In this document: positions 12,924 to 23,161 of the stretch, in pieces
Layout of the letters: every line of letters begins with the position of its first letter
Position numbering within the stretch: the first letter of the stretch is position 1
Source: Rhizoclosmatium globosum
Taxonomy: Eukaryota > Chytridiomycota > Chytridiomycetes > Chytridiales > Chytriomycetaceae
NCBI GenBank assembly: GCA_002104985.1
Contig: MCGO01000005.1
Location: 310,001-374,000 of the forward strand
Direction of reading: 5' to 3'
DNA: 64,000 nucleotides
The notes under the pieces: model-generated
What the model was told of the DNA's origin: nothing
The model's input: only the letters and a program-made list of their open reading frames with translations
Databases searched by the model: none
Translations under genes and position numbers: made by a program

Positions 12924-14049
12924 ATGTTTTTGGAAATCCAACAACGCGACCCTTCCATTGTGGTCGTCAAGCCGACGATTCCTACAACCCTTGCAGCAGG
13001 TGCGATTAGAGTCCGGATCGACAAATTCGGGCTCTCTGCCAACAATGTCACCTATGTCGGTCTCGGTGAAAGCATGAGCTATAGCAAGTTCTTTCCTACG
13101 GCGACCGATGGTACTATGAAGCTCCCCGTTTGGGGCCTGGCAACCGTCATGGACTCAAACCATCCAGATATTCAAAAGGGAGTGAGGTTCTATGGTTACT
13201 TCCCAGCCGCTACGCACTGTGATTTGGTGCCTTCAAGAGTTACCAAGGTGATGCAGCGAAATCACATTACACATGTCCCCCAATTAAATCAAACATCACT
13301 AATAGAAATCATTCTACGTTGACCGAATCCAAGTACCTGCGGATAGATACGTTTACAATACGTATGAATTCTGTTCTTCAGACCCTCTGTACAGTCCCCA
13401 AACCGAGAACGCCATGATTCTGTTCCGTCCACTTTGGTTCACATCATACTACCTTTACGATTATGTAAAGTACAATAACTTCTTTGGCGCTGGAACCGTT
13501 GTTCTTACATCTGCGTCATCCAAAACTTCTTTCTGCTTTGCGCAACTCTGCCAATCCGCGTCAATTCCAGTCATCGGCGTAACTGCAGCGAAGAACTTGG
13601 ATTTTACAAAGTCCTTGGGCATTTACACATCAGTTGTGACTTATGAGGACCTGCTTCCACTCGAGAATATTACGTCCAAAACTTTGTTCGTTGACGTGAC
13701 GGGGTCCCCATCCCTTTACTCCAAAATTGTTGCAGGCCTTCCTAGCCGTCCAGTGAATGAAATCTGTGTGGGTTTCGCTCATGCTACGTCCTCAACCGTT
13801 GAAGGAAACCTCTTCTTTGCCCCTTCTTGGATCAAAAAGCGATTCGCGGAAGTCGGCGTGCGTGAAGCCATGAAAGACGTCGACAAGGGCTGGAAATTGC
13901 TCATGTCCAAGGCGGAGTCGTGGATCCAATTTCGCGAATTCAATGGAGTCGAAGCTGTGAAGAGAAGCTATGTGGACGCCGCGGAAGGAAGAATCAGAGC
14001 TGATATTGGTTATATCTGTACTATGCACGAAATCCCTGCAAAGCTTTGA
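12924..14049 (+). CDS. DUF2855 family protein, copy 1
   Basis: Two exons, 12924-13247 and 13306-14049, about 355 residues. The family (DUF2855) has a medium-chain-dehydrogenase/reductase-like fold by general resemblance, but its reaction is not known to me. Visible features: the N-terminal segment with VRIDKFGLSANNVTYV, a PVWGLATV block followed by a GYFPAATHCDL block (GroES-like half), then a Rossmann-like half with a GAGTVVLTSASSKTSFCFAQL stretch and the GVTAAKNLDF continuation. The intron follows the VTK codons and is at the same place as in the two other copies in this window. The next paralogue starts only 23 nt after the stop, on the same strand. Confidence 0.85.
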
Positions 14050-14072
14050 TTTTTAAATAAACAAACTCTGCA

Positions 14073-15255
14073 ATGAATTTCTTAGAAATCGACTGGCGCC
14101 ACCCTTCCCACATGGAGGCGAAAGCTTCCTTGGCACCTCCACTCGTGCCGAATGCAGTTAGAGTGCGGATTGATAAGTTTGGATTCTCTGCAAACAATGT
14201 TACGTACGTTGCTACCGCGTCAGAATCTGCTATGGGATACAGCAAGTTCTTTCCAACAGGAACCACACCAAGCACAATGATGGTCCCTGTTTGGGGTCTC
14301 GCAACGGTCATCGAATCAAATAATTCGCGCATTCAAAAGGGCGTTCGACTGTACGGTTACTTTCCCAGTGCAAGCGAGTGCGACCTGGCTGTCAACGAAG
14401 TCAAAGATGTAGGTGATGTAACGAAACTTCCAACATTAAACTGACTGTATCATGCAGGGTCACTTCCTTGTTTCTCGTCCACAACTACCTTCGGACAGAT
14501 ACGTGTATAGTCGATACGAGTTCCTCGCCAAGGATTTCTTGTACTCTCCATCAACCGAGAACATTATGATCCTTTTTCGCCCCCTGTTCTACACCTCGTA
14601 CTTTTTACATGACTACATTAAGTACAATAAGCTGTTCGGCGGGGACGCCGTCATTGTATCATCCGCGTCGTCAAAAACGGCATTCGCGTATGCCCTCGTT
14701 GCGGCTGCCGATTCTTGTCGCGTCATTGGCATCACGTCAGCGAGTAATGTGGACTTTACAAAGTCTTTAGGCGTCTACGAGTCAGTCATTTCGTACGATG
14801 ACTTGTCGTTCCTTCAAAGTCTTTCTGGAAACGTTGTCTACGTTGACATAGCAGGCTCGCCGACTCTCAAAAAACGTGTCATTGAAGGGCTTCCAAGGAC
14901 GGCATCTCAGCTTGCAAAGTCGATTGGGGTTGGCTACTCCCATTTTACTGGCACTGCAATTCCCAAGCCAGCCCAACCCACAAAATCATTTCCTCCTTCC
15001 AAGAATCATGAAATATTCTTCGCAGGAACATGGATTCAGAAAAGATTCCAAGAAATCGGAGAAGCACAGTCAATGAAGGGGGTCAAGGCTGGTTGGGATG
15101 CGATGGTAAATCATGTACAGAAATGGATGAAACTGAAGGAATATCACGGTGTTGAAGCAGTGAAATCGTTGTATTTGGATTTTATTGGTGGAAACGTCCC
15201 AGCTTATTTGGGTTGTATTTGTGATTTACGCGACGAAAAGACGGCAAAGCTTTGA
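14073..15255 (+). CDS. DUF2855 family protein, copy 2
   Basis: Exons 14073-14408 and 14458-15255, about 377 residues. It parallels copy 1 over its whole length: VRIDKFGFSANNVTYV, MVPVWGLATV, LYGYFPSASECDL, then the nucleotide-binding half with VIVSSASSKTAFAYAL and GITSASNVDFTKSLGVY. It is slightly longer than copy 1, owing to an insertion with KPAQPTKSFPPS before the FFAGTWIQKRFQE segment. The intron position is shared. With only 23 nt from copy 1 it looks like a recent tandem duplicate, though the proteins have already diverged clearly. Substrate and role are unknown. Confidence 0.85.
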
Positions 15256-15282
15256 GATAGGTATAAAAATCTTATATTATGC

Positions 15283-16169
15283 TTATTTGTCTGAGTCGAT
15301 GTGACGTGTCCCATTGGAGGCTGCTCTGTTTTTCGCTATTCTCCGTTTTTCTTCCACCAATAAACTCCCCTTCATCGCTAATTGAACCGCCACATAGAGT
15401 AAGGGTGTCAAATCCGCAAAATGCAACGTTAAGGCGTATGTCCAGATGGGAAATGGGGGCGAAGTGGCATAAGATGTGTAATCAAACAAACTCAACCCCC
15501 CTAGCCACAACCACAAACAGCAACAAGATAGAACTCCGTATCTTGAAAGTATCTCCAGTTTACCCGTTTCACCAATGTCTTGTCGCTTTACTTTGTGCAA
15601 ATAATGAATATACACCCCGGATACGCCTAGGTCAAAACAGAACATTGCAATGCTGAGCGATGCGTGATGAAATTTAAGTGCCGTATTGAAAAATTCGTTG
15701 TTTGATTTCATTAACTCGAAGTACTCTGAAACGTTTGCAAGGACAACCCAAATGGACTGGCTAAGCTCAGCAACACCAAATAGTATCAGAAATCCAATCA
15801 AGATCGGTTTACTTTCTGGAAAAATAAGTCTTATAACTGCGATTCCACGTTTGTATGCGTAAATTGTTATAAGAAGCTCGAGAACACAGTTGAAGAACCA
15901 AGTCAAACTGATATAGACAACAACGTCCAAAGGATCAGAGGCGCCGGAATACAAAAAATTGAAGAGATTAACTAAGAAATGACTGATTATGATGGCAAGT
16001 AGAAGGCTGTTGATGCTTGAAAAGATTATTTTATTGCCAAGAGAATGAGATGCATAGTGGCACCGCACACTACAATCCAAAAATCTTGTAGCGTTGTAAG
16101 TGTATATGCATCGTAGTAAGGTTGCCAAACTGATACCGTTGCGGTTGTATTCGACAAGGTGGAATTCAT
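15283..16169 (-). pseudogene. 7TM-like protein, paralogue A, with frame break
   Basis: This is a tandem paralogue of the gene at 16333-17304 (same order of segments: PYYDAY, IFSSINSLLL, FCFDLGVSGVY, SCCCLWLW, LLYVAVQLAM). The N-terminal part (from Met 16169) reads in one frame to about 16030, where it meets a stop, and the rest reads in another frame. Compared with the paralogue, about a dozen residues after the first membrane segment are missing at the break. No splice signals there would restore the frame without deleting a membrane segment. It is thus either a damaged gene or a deletion/consensus error. The downstream frame is open to the stop at 15283. Confidence 0.6.
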
Positions 16170-16332
16170 AAGGTAAATCCACGGAAATCCCTTATTCGAA
16201 TGAAAGAAGAGAATATTTGTGACGAAAAGCAATGAAATAAAGTTCATTTTCTTGAAGTTGGTTACTTTACTAGGTTTTTTGCAGTGGGAAGGTGAAGGTG
16301 GCGAGAGAGTTTGCCCTTATCATCCGGACCAT

Positions 16333-17304
16333 CTAAAATGATTTACTTTTGACAATTGTTTTGCAAGTTGAAAATGATGTCGTTTTCGCACGGTCCATCC
16401 GTTTCTGCATGAGTTGGATTCGAGTACGTTCCTCCACAAGTAAATTCCACTTCATTACCAACTGAACCGTAACGTAAAGTAATGGTATTAATTCTGCCAT
16501 ATTTTGGGATAAGATGTATATCCACAATGGAAATGGTGGTGTTTCAGCATATGAGCTGTACAGGAACAACGTGAGGCTTCCATGCCATAGCCACAAACAG
16601 CAGCAAGAGAGGAGCCCGTATTTTGATAAGACTTTAAGCTTCTCGATTTCTCCAATTTCTTGCTCCTCTGCAACACGCAAGTAATATAGATACACCCCAC
16701 AAATTCCAGTGTCAAAACAAAAAATAGCTATGCTGAGCGCAACACTATGAGCGTTGAACGCTTTGTTAAAAAAGGCATTGTAATCCGTCAGGTATGGCAG
16801 GTAGAAGGAAATATTCGCGAGAGAAACCCATACAAACTGACAAACAGTCCCAAATGCAATAAAGAGCAGACAACCAATCATAAAAATTCGAGAACTGGGA
16901 AATATTGCCTCAATGACGGCAATACCGCGCCTGTATGCATAGAACGTCATAGCACATTCTTGAAAACAGGTGAAAAACCAAGCTACAATAATATATGTGA
17001 CAATGTAAATTGGATCTGATGAAAGAGATGACGAATAGGCGTAGTTCAACATGTTGGCTAAGAAATGCAAGAGTATGATAGATAGCAGTAGGCTATTAAT
17101 ACTAGAAAAGATCTTCTTTTTCTTTTTGAGGATCGGTGCACTAATTTCCATGCGTACCAAGATCGCGAACACAAGCAAGTGAAGCAACGTGATACAGCTT
17201 ATAACCCACATATCTTGTACGACAGCTTTTTGATAAGCATCATAGTACGGCTCCCACACTGAATCAGTCTCTGTTACGTTCGTCGAGTTTGCTCGGTTCC
17301 CCAT
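16333..17304 (-). CDS. 7TM-like membrane protein, paralogue B
   Basis: A single exon of 323 residues; start chosen at 17304 because it matches the start of paralogue A and avoids overlap with the GDH2 end. The N-terminus is short and polar with two possible N-glycosylation sites (NST, NVT). Seven hydrophobic segments follow at about residues 25-47, 62-85, 91-117, 130-152, 172-194, 208-228 and 234-258, and the tail is basic. This is GPCR-like topology, but I see no DRY or NPxxY motif and recognise no family. A CCCLWLW block is shared with paralogue A. Head and tail both face tandem or convergent neighbours, so expression is presumably independent. Confidence 0.75.
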   Translation of the reverse strand: MGNRANSTNVTETDSVWEPYYDAYQKAVVQDMWVISCITLLHLLVFAILVRMEISAPILKKKKKIFSSINSLLLSIILLHFLANMLNYAYSSSLSSDPIYIVTYIIVAWFFTCFQECAMTFYAYRRGIAVIEAIFPSSRIFMIGCLLFIAFGTVCQFVWVSLANISFYLPYLTDYNAFFNKAFNAHSVALSIAIFCFDTGICGVYLYYLRVAEEQEIGEIEKLKVLSKYGLLSCCCLWLWHGSLTLFLYSSYAETPPFPLWIYILSQNMAELIPLLYVTVQLVMKWNLLVEERTRIQLMQKRMDRAKTTSFSTCKTIVKSKSF

Positions 17305-17471
17305 ATGACGATGAAAATCTTTTGTATGGACTTGAAAATCTGCCACACAAAAATGCTTGTTGCAGCAAATATGGTAAAAATCTCTGAAAGAATAATGGAG
17401 CAATAACAAATCTATTTGCCAATTGGGCTTTTCAAACCCAGAATAAAAATACAAGAAGAATGGCTGGAAAT

Positions 17472-20400
17472 TTACTGGTCAATCTTGGCAAAGTATGGAG
17501 CCAAGAATTCAAAGAATGCAAACTGGGATGGAGAGGTACCATATTTGTACACGAATCGAGAAGCCAAGTAGCAACCAAAGATAGCCTTGACGTAAGCCTC
17601 AGGTACACGAGCAAGGAGAGTGTCCATGCCCAACTTGTCCAAGAGCAACTTAGGGAAAGCTTCAGCAAGAACCAAACGACGGAGTGGCTCGTTGTCCCAA
17701 AGGGTAGTGTTCTGGAGCTCCTCGTTCAACTTGACGATACCAACGGACAGTGTGTCGGAAAGAATAGAACGTGGGATTCCAGTTCGCTCTCCCTCGCGCC
17801 ACAGGCACTCGAACTCAAGGCGGGCAGCCTTCTCAATGAACTGCTGGACAGATTCGACGTACTTGGCGTAGAACTCTGGAACAACACCGTTCTTAACGGT
17901 CATGTGCTCAGAGAACTCCTCGTCATTGAAGGACAAGGCGGCAAGAACTTCGAGGGAAGAGGAGGTGACACCTCCCTTGTTGGCAGAGGCGTCCTTGAAC
18001 AAGATGACACCAGCTTCCTCGAGCTTAAGACGAGCTTCTTGGGTAACAAACAAGTTGGCACCTTCGACAATGTACTTGAAACGTGGGGTTCCGTCAGCCT
18101 TGAAGACAGTGTTGACGTTTCCAATATCAATAGATTCTGGACGACCTCCACATGGAACAAAGATGTCAGCAGTAGCCAATGGGTTCAAGTGGAACTCGTT
18201 ACGGAACTTGAATCCAGAGTGGACGATAGTTCCGTCTGGCAACTTGACGTTGTTCTCGTCAATCAAGACACGGAAACCGTCCTTGGAGAGCTTGGAGACG
18301 TCAAAGTGGTTGACCATCTTTCTGGCATCGGCAAGACGGGTCAACTCAACGCGGTCGATACCGGCAGGGTCGTACAGGACACCAGAACCATCGACGATAG
18401 CCATAGTCTTGTCAGAGGAGATCTTGATCTCGTTGGATCCCAAGTCTCCGTCTGGTCCTCCAGTCTGGAACTTGGTGACAGTGCTCTCGTCAATCTTAAG
18501 CATCTCGTAGATTCCGAGAACGTATTGGTGGACAGAGCGGGTGGTCATACCGTAGGTGTCGTGTGGGATACCTCCCATAGATTGGGACTTACCAGTGGTG
18601 AAAGCCTTCCAGAAGGAAGCTCCACGGTGACGGGCATGTTGAGCGGCCCAGTCCATGTAGTCGGCAGTACCCTCATCAGGACCGAAGAACAAAATTTCGG
18701 TCTTTCCGTACTTGTCGACAATCTTGTCCTTGATACCTGGGGTAGCACCTGGGAGAACCAAGTCAAGAATGGCGTCAACGTACTTCTCAAAGGCAAACTT
18801 GGGGTTTCCTTGTTGGTCTGGGTTCAAGAGAATAGTTCCCTTGGATCCACCTTCTGGAATATCCTTGTTCTTGCGCTGCTGGGTGTTGGCGAGACCGTAG
18901 TTCTCGTCGAACATACCACGCAAGTTGATGGCGTATGACTCTGGGTTTCTAGATTGAATGACACGGATACCACCACGGGCAATGTCACGGAAACGCAAGT
19001 GGAATCCTCGGAACTCAGATCCAACAACGAAGAACATTCCAAAGAGAGGAACTGGGTACTCGAGCTCTGGCAAGAACTTGGGGTTCATGCGGAAGGAGAG
19101 AGCAATCTTGGTTGGCTGGTAGAAGTTGGTCTTGAGGACGTGCTTGTTGAAGGTAACGTATGACTCAAAGATCATGAACTCCTGGTTGTTGGCGACAGTC
19201 TTGCGGATAGTGTCCAACAATTCAGTCTCAGACAAGATTGGAGTGGTTTGAAGTCTCTGGTAAGACAAACTTGGGCTCAAAGTGTTTTGGGCTGGGTTGA
19301 TGTAGTGCTCCATAGCGAAACCAACGTAACACATTTTGATGAGCTCTGGATATTGCTTGATGACGTCCAAGATGTACTCAGTGGTGAAAGTGTCAGAACG
19401 GAGACGCTTCTTAAGCTTGGAAAGAACTTCGTTGTGGGTGGCGTTCTTGCCGTCAAGGAGTGACTTGAGAGACGCGTACTCGTTTCCGAGACGGTTGAGG
19501 AAGTGTTGGGCAAAGATCCAACCAGTGTATCCGTAGATTGCTTCTTGGACTGTTTACAAATTCAATTAGTATTTGTGATGTGGCTTTTAATGGGAAACTT
19601 ACCAGAAAGCTTTCCAGATTGGAAGTGCTCCTGGAGAGGAGTAGTTGGCAAGCAGTAAAGCAAAGAAGCCTCCTTGATAACCTGCTGGATAGAGTGCTCC
19701 AATGGTGGGAGCTCGGCCTTTTGTGGGCGGTTCAAGTAGATGGACATGACGACAACACCGTTGGAGAACTGCTCGACAAACTTCTTGGTGGAGTAGAGTC
19801 CATAGAAGTGGTACAAGTCGGTCAAGGCAGAGAAGTAGCTCTTGGTGGTTCCTTGCTTGAAACCAATAATCAAACGCTTCTCGTGGCTGTTTGGCACATC
19901 CTGGCATTCAATGACAACACCGGTACGGACCAAGACTTGCTTAATGACACGCTCATAAGAAGCAAGGGTGGCTTCAGTGCAGTTGTCAATGAAGTCTGGG
20001 TCAGAAATGTTCTTCATAGAGAACTCCGTGGACTCAGTGACAGCTGGGAAGTTACACTGGCGAACGAAATATGATCGCAAGTGGGTGGAGAAGGAGGAGG
20101 AGCTGACAGCGCTGGAGGAGCGGTATGACTCCATTCGGTAGGCAGTAGTCTTGTTGCTCACATTGAAGTACTTCTCGTCGATGCTATATTACACGAGAAT
20201 TTAGTACACGATTCGCGCAAATCAGATATTGGCACTTACGTCTTCTCGTAACCCTTTCCAGAAGGAGTTCCTGGGGTAGAGGTTTGCATGAAGATGGCAC
20301 CATTCTCAGTTTCACGAACCAAGTTGATGTCGAGGAGGGATTCATTTTTGATGAAAGCGGCAATCTTGGCGCTGTACAGAGAGAGGATAAGCTGAGAAAT

Positions 20401-20944
20401 GCTTTCCGCGGTCTCGAGCTTGAAGTAGAGCTCGTCCATTCCGAGGTTGCTGCATAATTGTGATCAGTCTATTACGACAACAACCCTTCATTGGCACTTA
20501 CTTGTAGAACCATGACACTTCGTTTCCGACGAGTTCCTTTGGAATGAAGCCCTTTTGCTCAATGAGGGCACAAACTTGTTTCATTTGCTCGGTCTTGTCG
20601 CTGGTCATCTTGAGTGGTGCTGAAGGAGTAGAGGTATTCACGTCAGAGACGAGCATATGTGAGAAGGGTTTGTGGGATGTTTTCGAAAATACCTCGTTGT
20701 GTGGCAAGAAATACCTCGTCTTCAAGGCGTTCCGGTCAGCTCCGAGGGGAAATTTTGGTTTCGGAAGAGGGGCTGCCAAAATTGGGGGCGAAAATTCGGG
20801 TTGTGCTGCACGGCTGTTTCGGATCTGTTTTTCCCGAGTGAGCCACAGCCAAAACATCGGATCAGCTGTCCAAAAGTAGGTTTCATTCTGCGGAAGAGTC
20901 AAGGGTGTTTCGGGAGCCAACTTGAAGCGCTTAACTGAGGACAT
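17472..20944 (-). CDS. GDH2: NAD-dependent glutamate dehydrogenase, large fungal type
   Basis: Catalyses oxidative deamination of glutamate to 2-oxoglutarate and ammonia with NAD. It belongs to the large (about 115 kDa) fungal class. The last exon (17472 to about 19550) carries the catalytic half: GFHLRFRDIARGGIR (glutamate site), the GTILLNPDQQGN and FFGPDEGTADYMDWAAQHAR blocks, TGGPDGDLGSNEI (nucleotide binding) and FVPCGGRPESI. Upstream exons lie at 19600-20161, 20236-20446 and 20510-20944, with short introns between. The N-terminus begins MSSVKRFKLAPETP; a further small intron inside the first exon is possible because residues 70-110 look unlike the family. It is divergent from the PRPP synthetase gene over a 260-nt spacer. 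Confidence 0.93.
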
Positions 20945-21204
20945 TAATGGAAAGGGAAATATCTACAATTTCCTTGAGAATAATTCTAGTTTAGATCGTC
21001 CTTCAAAACATGGTTCGGTTTGTATGGTGTCATCGGTTAAAATAGTTCTTTTTCATGTATACCCAGTTGTTAATTACTTGGTGAATAGTAAAAAAAGGAA
21101 GAAAGTATGCGTAATTCTGACGTTATGGTTGAAGTCCCTTGTTTGTTACTTTGTGAATAATCGAGAAAGAAAGAAGAGATAACAAAAGAAAGAAAGAAGA
21201 AAAG

Positions 21205-23045
21205 ATGATGCGCAATCTGACCGTGCTCAACGGGTCTTCGCACCCACAGCTCGGCAATGACATTTGCAAGCGACTCGGGATCCAGCCCGGGCGCGTGACG
21301 CTGCGCAAGTTCGCGAATCAGGAAACGAACATTGAGATTGGCGAGTCAGTTCGCGGGGCCGAGGTGTTTATCGTTCAAAGTGGGTGCGGAAACGTGAACG
21401 ACAACTTTATGGAACTGCTCATTCTGATTGCTGCCTGTCGCACGGCGAGTGCAAAGTGCGTGTCTTGTCTAAGTTGTCTTGTTGCGAAACTGGACTGGTT
21501 CACCAGCTGATCTTTCTCTCTCTCTCCCTCCCAACAGCAAAATCACGGCCGTCATCCCCTCTTTCCCCTATGCACGTCAGCCTGGTGCCACGGACCGCAA
21601 GACTGGAACCACCCTGACCCGCATGGCCCCAGACGACATTGACAAGTACAAAAACATGTACGGTGGAAACCTACCCCAAACACCGGAACCAGAGTTCGAG
21701 AAACCTCAGCCAGTGCCTCTGAAGCTCGCTCTCAAGGTTCGTGCGGTACCGCCGGTGTTGTACACGTGCTGACTGTCAGCTAACATTCGGAAAATTGCAC
21801 AATCCCAACTCTCCCCGCATCTCCAACACAGAAACCTCACTCCCGCTCTACTGCAAGTGTCATTGACGAACCTGAAGTATTGAGTCCAACCGGTGTTGCT
21901 ACATCTGCAGACGATGGCTTGAATTCATCTCCTGCCAAAGCCAGAAACATCAAAACCAGAACTGAGTCAATTGACGCTCACGGCGAAGCGCTATCCACCC
22001 GTATTTCCACAATCTCCATCTCACAATCTAACATTGTCGTGACTCCCTTGACCGTACCCAAAGAAAAGAATGTTTCAAATGCCCTCGTGTTCCCAACTCC
22101 AGGGACAGCTGGACCTCCAGAAACAAATGGATACAAACACTGGACTGCTCGTAGTGGAACCTTGATTGCCAACTTGCTCATGACTGCAGGTAAGCGAAAT
22201 CTAGCCTGTCAATTGATATCTGAATCTCAATCAACAATTCAGGTGCTGACCATGTCATCACTATGGATCTTCACGACCCGCAATTCCAGGGATTCTTTGA
22301 TATTCCTGTATGTTTAGAAATACGTCTATCTATAGCTCATACTCATATCACTGGCAGGTCGATAACCTTTACAGCCAGCCACTGATTTTGAAGTATATCA
22401 AAGAAAACATCCCACAATATTCCAAAGCTGTGATCGTCTCTCCAGATGCTGGAGGTGCTAAGAGGTGAAGCTGGGAATTTCTGTTCATTGCCGCTGAACT
22501 GCAAACAGAGCAACCCAAATTGCCGACAAACTCAACATGGACTTCGCTCTTGTTCACAAAGACCGTCGCATCAAAGTTCCCACCAGATCCATGTCCACCG
22601 TTGGTGCTGCCAACATCACAGGCCACTCTGGCAACACTTTCATTACAGATATGATGCTCGTTGGAGACGTTAAGAATCGAGTCTGCATTCTCATTGGTTA
22701 GTTCTGTCTTCCAAGTTTTATTTTCAGAAGCTGACTTACAACCAAACAGACGATTTGGCCGACACTTCCATCACAATCACCCAAGCCGCTCGAATCCTTC
22801 AACAACAAGGAGCGACCAAAATCTATGCCATTATCACACACGCCATTATGTCTGGCGATGCTATTGATCGTATCAACGAGTCTCCTATCGATGAAGTCAT
22901 TGTATCCAACACTGTTCCTCAAGACGACCACTTGAAGCGTTGTCCCAAGATGAAGGTGTTTGACATTGCACCATTGTTGGCTGAAGCTATCCGAAGAATT
23001 CACAATGGAGAGAGTATCAGTTTCTTGTTTGAAGGAACTGTATAG
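21205..23045 (+). CDS. Ribose-phosphate diphosphokinase with long inserted region (PRS1/PRS5-like)
   Basis: Makes PRPP from ribose 5-phosphate and ATP for nucleotide, histidine and tryptophan synthesis. At least seven exons. The N-terminal domain begins [20 protein letters not shown] and holds the [11 protein letters not shown] and [11 protein letters not shown] blocks. About 170 residues of Ser/Thr/Pro-rich sequence then interrupt the fold before [25 protein letters not shown]. This matches the non-homologous regions known in yeast Prs1/Prs5. The C-terminal domain has [18 protein letters not shown], the loop HKDRRIK, and [10 protein letters not shown] at the PRPP-binding loop, where classical enzymes have DDxxDTxGT; the glycine is replaced. 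Yeast Prs proteins of this kind work only in hetero-oligomers, and this one may too. Confidence 0.9.
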
Positions 23046-23161
23046 GGTGTCTTTGGGTTCTGGGAAGAGTTTTATCTTTCTTTCAATATAATCGTTACAA
23101 CTTTAGGAAATGTGATATTTATTGTGCCAAAATCGAAAGGGAAAACATGATGAGAAAGAAA

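Noticed and set aside
17460..18938. 492-residue plus-strand ORF
   Set aside because: It lies antisense to the catalytic half of GDH2, which has all family motifs; the open antisense frame is a by-product of codon use.
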